From SW10 sp965657795 (lineage in GTDB: Bacteria > Verrucomicrobiota > Verrucomicrobiia > Verrucomicrobiales > Akkermansiaceae): a stretch of 64,000 nt of DNA. Under the pieces are notes generated by a model. The model was not told the origin of the DNA, ran no database searches, and saw only the letters and a list, made by a program, of their open reading frames with translations. This document shows, in pieces, positions 57,889 through 64,000 of this stretch. A program made the position numbers and the translations under genes. Where the stretch lies: the NCBI GenBank assembly GCA_965657795.1, contig CBFHQJ010000002.1, positions 62,001-126,000 on the forward strand, read 5' to 3'. Within the stretch, counting starts at the first letter, position 1, and each line of letters opens with the position of its first letter.

Positions 57889-58266
57889 TTAGTCAACTTC
57901 GAGGATCTCGACTTCGTAGCCGTCGGGATCGGTGATGAAGGCCATTTTGCGCTCACCGGAGGAGAATTTTTCGCGCCATCCATCAGGCCAGATCTCGACC
58001 CCCTGGTCTTCGAGGTCCGCGCAATACTTGATGATGTTCAGGACGCCGACACAGGTGTGCATGAGGTCCTCGGGGACTGCCACCTTGTAATCGGGCGAGT
58101 AGGTGAGTTCTAGAAAATGCTCGTTGCCGGGCAAGTGCATAAAGGCGAGTTCATTGCCTTGGGGTGATTTTTTCTGCTGCCCGAGCTTGAAGCCGACTTT
58201 CTCGTAAAAAGCGATGGAAGCGGCGGGGTCGGAGACGCGAATGCGGGTGTGAAGGAACTTAATCAT
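57889..58266 (-). CDS. Glyoxalase-fold protein (lactoylglutathione lyase-like)
   Basis: A 125-residue VOC-superfamily enzyme. Metal ligand positions look complete: His7 in LHTRIRVSD, Glu in FLELTYSP, His in LMHTCVGV, and Glu in GYEVEILEV. Motifs SIAFYEKVGF and FITDPDGYEVEILE fit glyoxalase I (GloA) in size and sequence. Detoxification of methylglyoxal is likely but the substrate is inferred. Cytoplasmic, monocistronic. Confidence 0.85.
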   Translation of the reverse strand: MIKFLHTRIRVSDPAASIAFYEKVGFKLGQQKKSPQGNELAFMHLPGNEHFLELTYSPDYKVAVPEDLMHTCVGVLNIIKYCADLEDQGVEIWPDGWREKFSSGERKMAFITDPDGYEVEILEVD

Positions 58267-58348
58267 GGGGCGAAGTCTGGCGGGAAGTGGCCGGTGTGTG
58301 AAGTGTGGAGTTGCGGCAGCGCTGGGGAAGCGTTAGAGATCCCTCGTC

Positions 58349-60133
58349 TTGAGATCGTTTAGTTGGACCCTGGCTCTGAGGTATCTGAATCCTCTGCGCA
58401 CTTTCGTGTCGATTATTACCCTGATTTCACTCCTCGGAGTTGCCTTCGGAGTGATGGTTTTGATTGTGGTGCTCTCGGTCCACAATGGCTTTGAGCGAAA
58501 TCTCAAGGATACGTTACTGGGGCACTCCCCGCATATTTCTATTCAATCGAGCTATGGGACGATTTCGAATTGGGAGGAGATGGAAGTCTCGCTCGCAAAG
58601 GAGGAGGGCGTGCTGAGCGCCTATGCCCAGGTGGAGGGCTTTGTTTTGCTGGATTCTAGGGCATGGCAGCGACCATCGTATTTCAGAGCCTTCAACACGG
58701 AAAATAAAGGCCAGATCAAGGCATTGGAAGAAATGCTCGATCTGGATAATTTCCCGGACAGCACGGTCGATTTTAATCCGGCCCTGGACGAATCGGCCGG
58801 AGCGGCCCCACCGTTGACGGCTGCTCCTGCTCCGCCGGGGGATGATCTTGATGCTCCTCCAGCCCTTCCAGTTGATGGGGCCGATGTGCCATTTGATGTG
58901 CCGCCCGGAGACGATGAGGAGCTTTTTGGAAATCGATACGTAGTGGTTTCAAGCCAGCTGGCAAAGGCGATAGGCTTGAAGGTGGGTGACGAGATTCGGA
59001 TCATTGCGGCAAGCAATCTTGATGAAGTGATGGCGGTTTATAATGTTCCCAAGCAAAGGGCTTGGGAGCTGTATCCGGAGATTTTTGAAGGCTTTGAGGA
59101 GAGGGTTAAGGTAATGTTTGCGAGGTCCGGGGCGGAGGAGAGGGCCTCAACTGTGGAGGTGACGACGGCCTACCGCGTTTTCCAAGAACTACTGCCGATG
59201 GTGGTATCGACACCTAGTGGTGATGTCGAAACAGAAGGCCTGGAGATGCGTCCGGTGGAGCGAGAGATCGTGCGTGACATTCTGGATCGACTTGATTTTG
59301 TGAGCCGAAGAGAAGGTGGCTTTGATTATTTTGAAGTGGGAACTCAGGAAGGACTTCTGGGTCAGCTTCAGAAACTTCGTGAGCTTGATCTTGAGAAAGC
59401 TGATAATGAGGCCTTCCGAAAAATTGAGAAATTTGTGGTTCCGAAGGTGCTGAAGATTCAGGGGGTTTATGCCGACAGTGAAAGATCAAAGGGGCCGGAC
59501 TTGTTTATTCCGATCACGATTGGAATGGAGCTCAAGGGGCTCAAGGGGGAGGTGGAATCGATTGGATTGCGGATCGAGGATCCTTATGAAGCCGAGAAAT
59601 TCGCGATCGAGCTGCAGAAAAACCTGGGCGATGAATGGATCGTTCGGAGTTGGATGAAAACCCATGCCGAGCGATTCCAATTGGTGAAGACCGAGAAAAT
59701 TATGATGAGCTTTGCCCTGTCATTCATTACGCTACTGTCTGCCTTTAGTATCATGGCGGTGATGTATACTGTGACGGTGCAAAAACGTCAGGAAATCGGG
59801 GTGATGAAAGCGCTCGGAGCTCGCCCTTCGCAGATCGTGCGGGTTTTTGTTTATCAGGGGCTTATCGTGGGAATTGGTGGTGCAATTTTGGGGCTGGGCT
59901 TGGGCCTGCTAGCAATTCGCTACCGTGAAGGGATTATGGCGATCATCCGTGGATTCGGCATTGATCCTTTTCCTCCGGAATTCCATGGGATGAGTGAATT
60001 GCCGGCGGAGACCGTCGGGAGTCAGATCGGGGTCATCTGTATTATCGCGGTGATTTTGTGCCTGCTGGCCGCTTTGGTCCCGGCTTTGATGGCTGCCTTC
60101 CGCGACCCTGCCAAATCACTGCGTAATCTCTAA
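58349..60133 (+). CDS. LolC/LolE-type ABC transporter permease
   Basis: A 594-residue inner-membrane permease of the lipoprotein-releasing (LolCE, FtsX/MacB) type. Start TTG 58349 (RSFSWTLALRYLNPLR). First transmembrane segment at about 19-40, then a long periplasmic domain, then three segments at about 450-475, 505-530 and 565-588 with KRQEIGVMKALGARPSQIVRVFVYQG between. The periplasmic domain carries an unusual Pro/Ala/Asp-rich insertion (about 145-193). LolC/E are usually about 400-410 residues; the excess lies in this region and at 270-340. No LolD ATPase gene is adjacent. Confidence 0.88.
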   Translation: MRSFSWTLALRYLNPLRTFVSIITLISLLGVAFGVMVLIVVLSVHNGFERNLKDTLLGHSPHISIQSSYGTISNWEEMEVSLAKEEGVLSAYAQVEGFVLLDSRAWQRPSYFRAFNTENKGQIKALEEMLDLDNFPDSTVDFNPALDESAGAAPPLTAAPAPPGDDLDAPPALPVDGADVPFDVPPGDDEELFGNRYVVVSSQLAKAIGLKVGDEIRIIAASNLDEVMAVYNVPKQRAWELYPEIFEGFEERVKVMFARSGAEERASTVEVTTAYRVFQELLPMVVSTPSGDVETEGLEMRPVEREIVRDILDRLDFVSRREGGFDYFEVGTQEGLLGQLQKLRELDLEKADNEAFRKIEKFVVPKVLKIQGVYADSERSKGPDLFIPITIGMELKGLKGEVESIGLRIEDPYEAEKFAIELQKNLGDEWIVRSWMKTHAERFQLVKTEKIMMSFALSFITLLSAFSIMAVMYTVTVQKRQEIGVMKALGARPSQIVRVFVYQGLIVGIGGAILGLGLGLLAIRYREGIMAIIRGFGIDPFPPEFHGMSELPAETVGSQIGVICIIAVILCLLAALVPALMAAFRDPAKSLRNL

Positions 60134-60137
60134 GGTT

Positions 60138-60902
60138 ATGATTCTTTGGGTCATTCAGAACGGAGAGAAGACCGGTCCCTTTGAGGACTACGAGGTCCGT
60201 GAAATGATCCGTGAGGGCAAACTGGACGAGGAAAGTCGGGTCTGGCACGAGGGAGCCGGGGGCTGGCTGGCTGCGTCCGAGCTTGGAGTCCTTGCGGGTG
60301 AGTTTGAAAGGCCGAACAAGGCAAAGCCTAAAGCGATTGAGATCCACCTTGCACCCTTCCGAGCTTGGCCGCGACTTGGTGCCCGGGTGATTGACTATAT
60401 GATTTACCGGTCAATCCTGCATCTCTTGTCGCTGGGGTTTGGAGTGAACCTAATGGGGAGCGCGGACTCCTCTGGCTGGCTGGTGATCGGGATCGTCTTG
60501 CCGGTCATCATTATGGAGGCTGCCTTGGTAAGTTCGGTCGGCTTTACTCCCGGCAAATGGCTTTTAGGGATGAGGGTGGAGACTCTCTTGGGGGAAAGAC
60601 TTTCGACAGGACAGGCCTTCCTAAGATCGATGAGGGTTTGGGTTTTGGGAATGGGGATGTTTTTACCGCTAATGATGTTGATCGGATTTTGCCTGAGTTT
60701 GTGGTTTGGGCGGAAAAAAGGAGGAATGCTTTGGGATCTGCAGAGCGGATTTCATGTCACGGGAGGGAAGCTGGATCGCAAGAAGATCGTGTGGTTTTGG
60801 GTGCTTATTGTCTGCTTGGTTTGCGCCAATATTCTTCCATATCTTCCCGAGATCCTTGCAGGGGACGAACAGGGGTTGGAAAAGAAGCTATTTCAGAATT
60901 AG
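60138..60902 (+). CDS. RDD-family membrane protein with GYF_2 domain
   Basis: A 254-residue protein. Residues about 1-60 form a GYF_2-like domain (WVIQNGEKTGPFEDYEVREMIREGKLDEESRVWHEGAGGW), followed by an RDD domain with transmembrane segments (about 78-97, 117-137, 170-195, 222-240). PGKWLLGMRVETLLGERLS is the RDD signature. The GYF_2-RDD combination is common in PVC bacteria. Follows the permease by 4 bases, so cotranscribed. Role unknown, perhaps protein-protein scaffolding at the membrane. Confidence 0.88.
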   Translation: MILWVIQNGEKTGPFEDYEVREMIREGKLDEESRVWHEGAGGWLAASELGVLAGEFERPNKAKPKAIEIHLAPFRAWPRLGARVIDYMIYRSILHLLSLGFGVNLMGSADSSGWLVIGIVLPVIIMEAALVSSVGFTPGKWLLGMRVETLLGERLSTGQAFLRSMRVWVLGMGMFLPLMMLIGFCLSLWFGRKKGGMLWDLQSGFHVTGGKLDRKKIVWFWVLIVCLVCANILPYLPEILAGDEQGLEKKLFQN

Positions 60903-60929
60903 GACACTATTGGAGGTGGGAAGCTGGAA

Positions 60930-61535
60930 GTGATTCTTGCCGGAGCGGGATGCATTGCATATCACTGGGGTGTGCCCGGAATCGTTTACTTTGACCTAGA
61001 GACCCAGCGGAGTTTTGGAGATGTGGGAGGGTCGGCCCACAAGGATAAGATGGGAATGTCTGTCGGGGTGACCTATTCCACCGAGACCGGGCAGTATCAC
61101 ATTTTTGACGAGGACAATGTCGCTGAACTGGTAGAGCAGCTCATCAAGGCGGATCTCGTGGTGGGCTACAATCATGTCCAGTTTGATTACCCCGTGCTTC
61201 AAGCTTACACGATTTACGATCTGGCCACTCAGACTGTGAATTGCGATATGATGTTGGATATCGAAGAGATCCTTGGGCACCGGCTCAAACTCGATGCGGT
61301 GGCGCAGGCTTCGCTGAATGCCAGCAAAACCGCAGATGGATTGGACGCTCTAAAATGGTGGCAGCTTTATAAAAAATCGGGTGATCCGGTCCATATGCTC
61401 AATATCGCCGAATATTGTTGTTATGACGTGAAGGTGACCAAAGAAGTTTATGAATACGGCTTGGAACACGGGTTGGTGAAATATGCGGACCGCAATGGCA
61501 ACGAGCAGGAGGTTGCGGCCTCGTGGAAAAAGTGA
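60930..61535 (+). CDS. RNase H-fold (DEDD exonuclease-like) protein
   Basis: A 201-residue protein of the YprB/DnaQ-like ribonuclease H superfamily. DEDD-type residues are visible: the Asp-x-Glu in VYFDLETQRSFGD, a second Asp in GYNHVQFDYPVLQ, and a third Asp in YCCYDVKVTKEVYEYG. Such proteins act on DNA or RNA ends. GTG 60972 (VPGIVYFDLET) may be the true start, since the preceding residues look non-coding. Last gene of the operon with the permease and RDD protein; followed by a hairpin. Confidence 0.8.
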   Translation: MILAGAGCIAYHWGVPGIVYFDLETQRSFGDVGGSAHKDKMGMSVGVTYSTETGQYHIFDEDNVAELVEQLIKADLVVGYNHVQFDYPVLQAYTIYDLATQTVNCDMMLDIEEILGHRLKLDAVAQASLNASKTADGLDALKWWQLYKKSGDPVHMLNIAEYCCYDVKVTKEVYEYGLEHGLVKYADRNGNEQEVAASWKK

Positions 61536-61551
61536 TCCTCCCTAAAAGCTG

Positions 61552-61587
61552 GATGCCCGATGACTTCCGAAGAAATCACCGGGCATC
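61552..61587. terminator. Hairpin between the nuclease and triple-LysM genes
   Basis: GATGCCCG (61552-61559) pairs with CGGGCATC (61580-61587) over 8 bp, extended by TGA/TCA across one mismatch; 12-base inner loop. It lies 17 bases after the nuclease stop and between convergent genes, so it may serve both. Confidence 0.65.
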
Positions 61588-61630
61588 GCCCTGCCTTTGC
61601 CTTAGAAAAAGGTGAAAGTGAACAGTCGGC

Positions 61631-62515
61631 CTAGTTTGGCACGAGAATCTCTGAACCGCCGGCAAGTACCGTTGATTTCGGGAGATTCCAACCATTCAAA
61701 GCATTGAGGTGCTTCGTACTGGTGCCATGCTTTGAGGCGAATGCCTCGAAAGTGATGACATCAGTGAGGATGATTGACTTGGTGGTCGAAGAAGTTGAGC
61801 GCTCTTTGATCACAGGAGGTTCCGGGAGCTTCTCGGGCTGCTTTGGAGCGGGCTTGTTGTCGACCGGCTGTGTTGGCTTGGTCGTTTTTTTCGAACTGGT
61901 GGCCGGAGCCGGGGGCTTCGATGTAGATTTTTTGACCTCGGGCTTCTTGGTCTCTTTGACAACAACAATGTTTTTCTTGGTCGTACTGCTCGAAGCGGCC
62001 GGCGTTTTACCTGACACTCTGAGCTTCATCCCCACAGAGAGCAAATGGGTACTGACATCTGGATTGAGCGCACGAAGCTGGGCCAAAGTCATCTTGTGGC
62101 GACGAGCAATGGAATAAAATGTGTCACCCTTGGCAACAACATAGTCAGAAGCCTTGGCCGTGGGGGCCGAGCTGCTGGTGGTAGGGGGTGTGACCGGCGC
62201 ACCTGATCCGGATACGGTGATTTTCTCTCCAACGTCCAGCCTGGTGGGATCGGTGATTTTATTCCACTTCATGATGTCGGAAACCGAAACCTTGTGGCGA
62301 CGAGCGATCGAGTGAAGCGTTTCGCCGGTCCTAACAACGTAAGTTCCGGCTGCGGGAGCGCTGAGTTTGCTGCGGAGCTCGTGCAATTCTTTTTGAATTT
62401 CAGCGAGTTGCTTCTCTTTTGTCGAGATCTGTGAGCGCAGGGTCGCATGATTCTGTCCAAGAGCTGTCAGCGATAGCGCTACAATGAGCGAAGAAGTAAG
62501 GGTGAAGACCTTCAT
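61631..62515 (-). CDS. Secreted triple-LysM protein
   Basis: A 294-residue protein with a signal peptide (about 1-20) and a short coiled coil (about 25-52, RSQISTKEKQLAEIQKELHELRSKL). It has three LysM modules: about 58-102 (TGETLHSIARRHKVSVSDIMKWN), about 124-168 (KGDTFYSIARRHKMTLAQLRALN) and a C-terminal one at about 250-294 (TFEAFASKHGTSTKHLNALNGW). The second and third are joined by a long Lys/Pro/Thr/Ser-rich linker. Likely a periplasmic peptidoglycan-binding protein; no enzymatic domain. Divergent from the ECF sigma gene. Confidence 0.88.
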   Translation of the reverse strand: MKVFTLTSSLIVALSLTALGQNHATLRSQISTKEKQLAEIQKELHELRSKLSAPAAGTYVVRTGETLHSIARRHKVSVSDIMKWNKITDPTRLDVGEKITVSGSGAPVTPPTTSSSAPTAKASDYVVAKGDTFYSIARRHKMTLAQLRALNPDVSTHLLSVGMKLRVSGKTPAASSSTTKKNIVVVKETKKPEVKKSTSKPPAPATSSKKTTKPTQPVDNKPAPKQPEKLPEPPVIKERSTSSTTKSIILTDVITFEAFASKHGTSTKHLNALNGWNLPKSTVLAGGSEILVPN

Positions 62516-62717
62516 AACGGCCTTTACTTTAAAGAAATCGTGACAAGATGGTCAAATTAATTTTTAAGAGTTGTTAATTAAAAAAAGTGAAATTCGAAAA
62601 AGTACCGTAGTTGTTGGGATTCACGCGGTCCCAGTGTCCATAATTCCACGAAATCTTTCTACTTTTCCACCTAAGAGACGTCGCACATGGGACGTTGTTG
62701 GTTTACTAATCACCCAG

Positions 62718-63272
62718 ATGGCGGAAGGAAATGAGGATATGATCACCACTCGCGAAGACTTCGTGAAAGCGGCACTCACTGAGTTTGAGTCGCCGTTGAT
62801 CGGCTATGCGACGACCTTTCTCCATGATGTCGAGCGGGCCCGGGATGTGGTGCAGGACACTTTTATCCGGCTTTATCAACAAGACGTCGACAAGGTCAAA
62901 GGTGGCCTGAAGGCATGGTTATTCACAGTCTGCCGAAATCGTGCTTTGGACGTCATTCGGAAGGAACGTCGAATCACCGGGCTGGAAGACGAGCAACTGG
63001 CTCGAGTGCCCTCGGAACGTCGAACTCCCTCGGAGCGCGCTGATCTTGAGGAACGGGTGGGCCAGGTTCATGAGGCTCTCAATCGTCTTTCGGAAAATCA
63101 ACGGGAGGTCATTCTCCTGAAATTTGAACAGGGACTTAGCTACGAGGAGATTAGCGGGGTGACCGGCCTGAGTTCAGGTAATGTCGGATTTCTCCTTCAC
63201 ACGGGACTCAAGCGTCTCCGCAGTTTTTTACCGGACGATCTCGTCCAAAATCTTACTCCCCAAACCGCTTAA
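62718..63272 (+). CDS. ECF-type RNA polymerase sigma factor
   Basis: A 184-residue sigma-70 family protein. Start ATG 62718 (MAEGNEDMITTREDF); the open frame reaches 62571 but that part is not sigma-like. Region 2 is about 20-85 (FESPLIGYATTFLHDVERARDVVQDTFIRLYQQ with the core-binding part and WLFTVCRNRALDVIRKERRI), region 4 about 115-170 (ENQREVILLKFEQGLSYEEISGVTGLSSGNVGFLLHTGLKRLRSFL). It is followed 3 bases later by an anti-sigma/vWA-type gene, so its activity is probably controlled by that membrane protein. Confidence 0.93.
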   Translation: MAEGNEDMITTREDFVKAALTEFESPLIGYATTFLHDVERARDVVQDTFIRLYQQDVDKVKGGLKAWLFTVCRNRALDVIRKERRITGLEDEQLARVPSERRTPSERADLEERVGQVHEALNRLSENQREVILLKFEQGLSYEEISGVTGLSSGNVGFLLHTGLKRLRSFLPDDLVQNLTPQTA

Positions 63273-63275
63273 CGA

Positions 63276-64000
63276 ATGAAAATGACACCCGATGATCCCG
63301 CTTTGACGGCTTTTGTTCTCGGTGAACTCAATGAGGCCGATTCGGCTGCTTTTAAGAGTGCCCTGAAAAATGACGAAGCTTTGCTCAAGGAGAAGGATTC
63401 GCTTTCCGCCCTGAGTGGGCTCCTGTCCGATACCTTGGGCGGTGATTCACTCTCGCTTGGTGACGAAAGGATTGCCGAGATTCACAAGGCTGGCCAGCGT
63501 CCGGATTCGGACGTGCTTGTCTTGGATCATCGCAAGCGGTCTCGTCGGCAATCGTTGCTCGCGGTGGCCGGAGTGGCCGCGGTGGTCGTGACTGGCTTTG
63601 TGGTCCTGTCTCAGTTTGGTGTTGATAAGCCGGTTGGAACGACCGTGGTCGATGGCGGAGCCAGCAACGGAGGAGGGAAGATCGAAGGAGCGACTCCTGC
63701 GGGCGGATCGGAAGACTTGCCCGGCGAGGTTAAGATCTCGTCGACGAAAGGAGTGGCGGTTCCTCTTGGGATTCCCAAAGTGGATCCTTCCTTCGTCGAG
63801 AGATCCTTGCTGGCGAATGGTAAATTGCCTGCGCGTGATCAATTTAAAGTGGCAGATTGGGTGAATCTTGGTGTGGTCGATTTCGACCCACTATTGGAAA
63901 TGGCAGAACTGGAAGGCTACTTTGAAAGTGGCCTTTGTCCGTGGGATTCCACCAAATCATTGTGGATGATTCATCTGCGCTCTCTGGAAGGTCGTGAAAT
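63276..64000 (+). CDS. Membrane protein with anti-sigma-like N-terminus and start of a YfbK/vWA-type region (3' truncated by window)
   Basis: The frame from ATG 63276 is open to the end of the window (241 codons), so the protein is incomplete. Residues 1-80 resemble the cytoplasmic part of anti-sigma factors (DPALTAFVLGELNEADSAAFKSALKNDEALLKE). A transmembrane segment lies at about 91-112 (SLLAVAGVAAVVVTGFVVL). After a Gly-rich linker comes SFVERSLLANGKLPARDQFKVADWVNLG, the N-terminal region of YfbK-type von Willebrand factor A proteins, with CPWDSTKSLWMIHL. It follows the ECF sigma gene by 3 bases, so a sigma/anti-sigma pair is likely. Confidence 0.85.
   Translation, partial: MKMTPDDPALTAFVLGELNEADSAAFKSALKNDEALLKEKDSLSALSGLLSDTLGGDSLSLGDERIAEIHKAGQRPDSDVLVLDHRKRSRRQSLLAVAGVAAVVVTGFVVLSQFGVDKPVGTTVVDGGASNGGGKIEGATPAGGSEDLPGEVKISSTKGVAVPLGIPKVDPSFVERSLLANGKLPARDQFKVADWVNLGVVDFDPLLEMAELEGYFESGLCPWDSTKSLWMIHLRSLEGRE

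Noticed and set aside
62571..62717. Upstream extension of the sigma-factor frame
   Set aside because: Residues before ATG 62718 show no sigma similarity and the region is the divergent promoter gap with the LysM gene.
1..64000. tRNA, rRNA, CRISPR arrays, prophage genes
   Set aside because: None were recognised by eye on either strand; a short tRNA could still be missed without a covariance search.

Overview
The window looks like a chromosomal segment of a Verrucomicrobiota bacterium, probably order Verrucomicrobiales and probably aquatic or marine. This placement is inferred from gene content. There are four paired loci of planctomycete/verrucomicrobial membrane-associated cytochrome-type proteins (DUF1549/DUF1553 or DUF1587/DUF1592/DUF1588/DUF1585) with Tat-exported DUF1501 or DUF1552 partners. 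There are also DUF1080 proteins, a type I sulfatase, an SHD1-domain protein, a prepilin-like protein of the PVC type, and ECF-sigma and vWA/YfbK-like genes. No rRNA, tRNA, CRISPR array or prophage was recognised. Coding is dense, on both strands, mostly in short operons with ATGA or TAATG overlaps.

Layout. 1-2624: end of a cell-wall cluster (murD 3' part, a LysM protein, ftsW). 2634-15920: a long minus-strand block for extracytoplasmic polymer use, with two DUF1080 proteins, two DUF1501/DUF1549 pairs, a small anti-sigma-like membrane protein, a sulfatase and a PPP-family phosphatase. 16095-18370: small envelope genes, including a GH25-like lipoprotein. 18452-23407: a decayed island, with a LysR gene carrying two in-frame stops, a ferredoxin, a proline iminopeptidase lacking its N-terminus, a complete IS element with 22-bp inverted repeats, and a divergent PanB-like gene. 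23487-27936: a third DUF1501/cytochrome pair. 28080-34273: two linked genes (zinc-ribbon/TPM-like), a RodA-type SEDS protein, an amidase, YicC and an unusual TatC. 34406-41625: an unrecognised ATP-grasp-like protein, a pseudopilin, RNase R, two secreted proteins (one resembling a dead metallopeptidase), MscL and an EF-hand protein.

41764-47423: housekeeping genes cdsA-dxr, pyrD, an EEP nuclease, DUF2256/DUF3253, a TIGR03643-type protein and an ADP-ribosylglycohydrolase-like protein. 47475-51179: the fourth pair (DUF1552 plus DUF1592-type cytochrome). 51233-58266: hemW, squalene synthase, metX, DUF1802, a ROK sugar kinase, coaX and a glyoxalase. 58349-61535: an operon of a LolC/E-type permease, an RDD protein and an RNase H-fold nuclease. 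61631-64000: a triple-LysM protein divergent from an ECF sigma factor, followed by the start of an anti-sigma/vWA-type protein that runs off the end.

How the parts fit. The DUF1501/DUF1552 proteins carry twin-arginine N-termini, so they are probable clients of the Tat translocon; its TatC gene lies in the same window and has an odd Asp/His-rich tail. The cytochrome partners carry Sec signals and CxxCH motifs. With DUF1080 proteins and a sulfatase they suggest periplasmic breakdown of sulfated or complex polysaccharides; the exact substrate cannot be read from the sequence. Functions are assigned from motifs I can recognise by eye; no database search was run.
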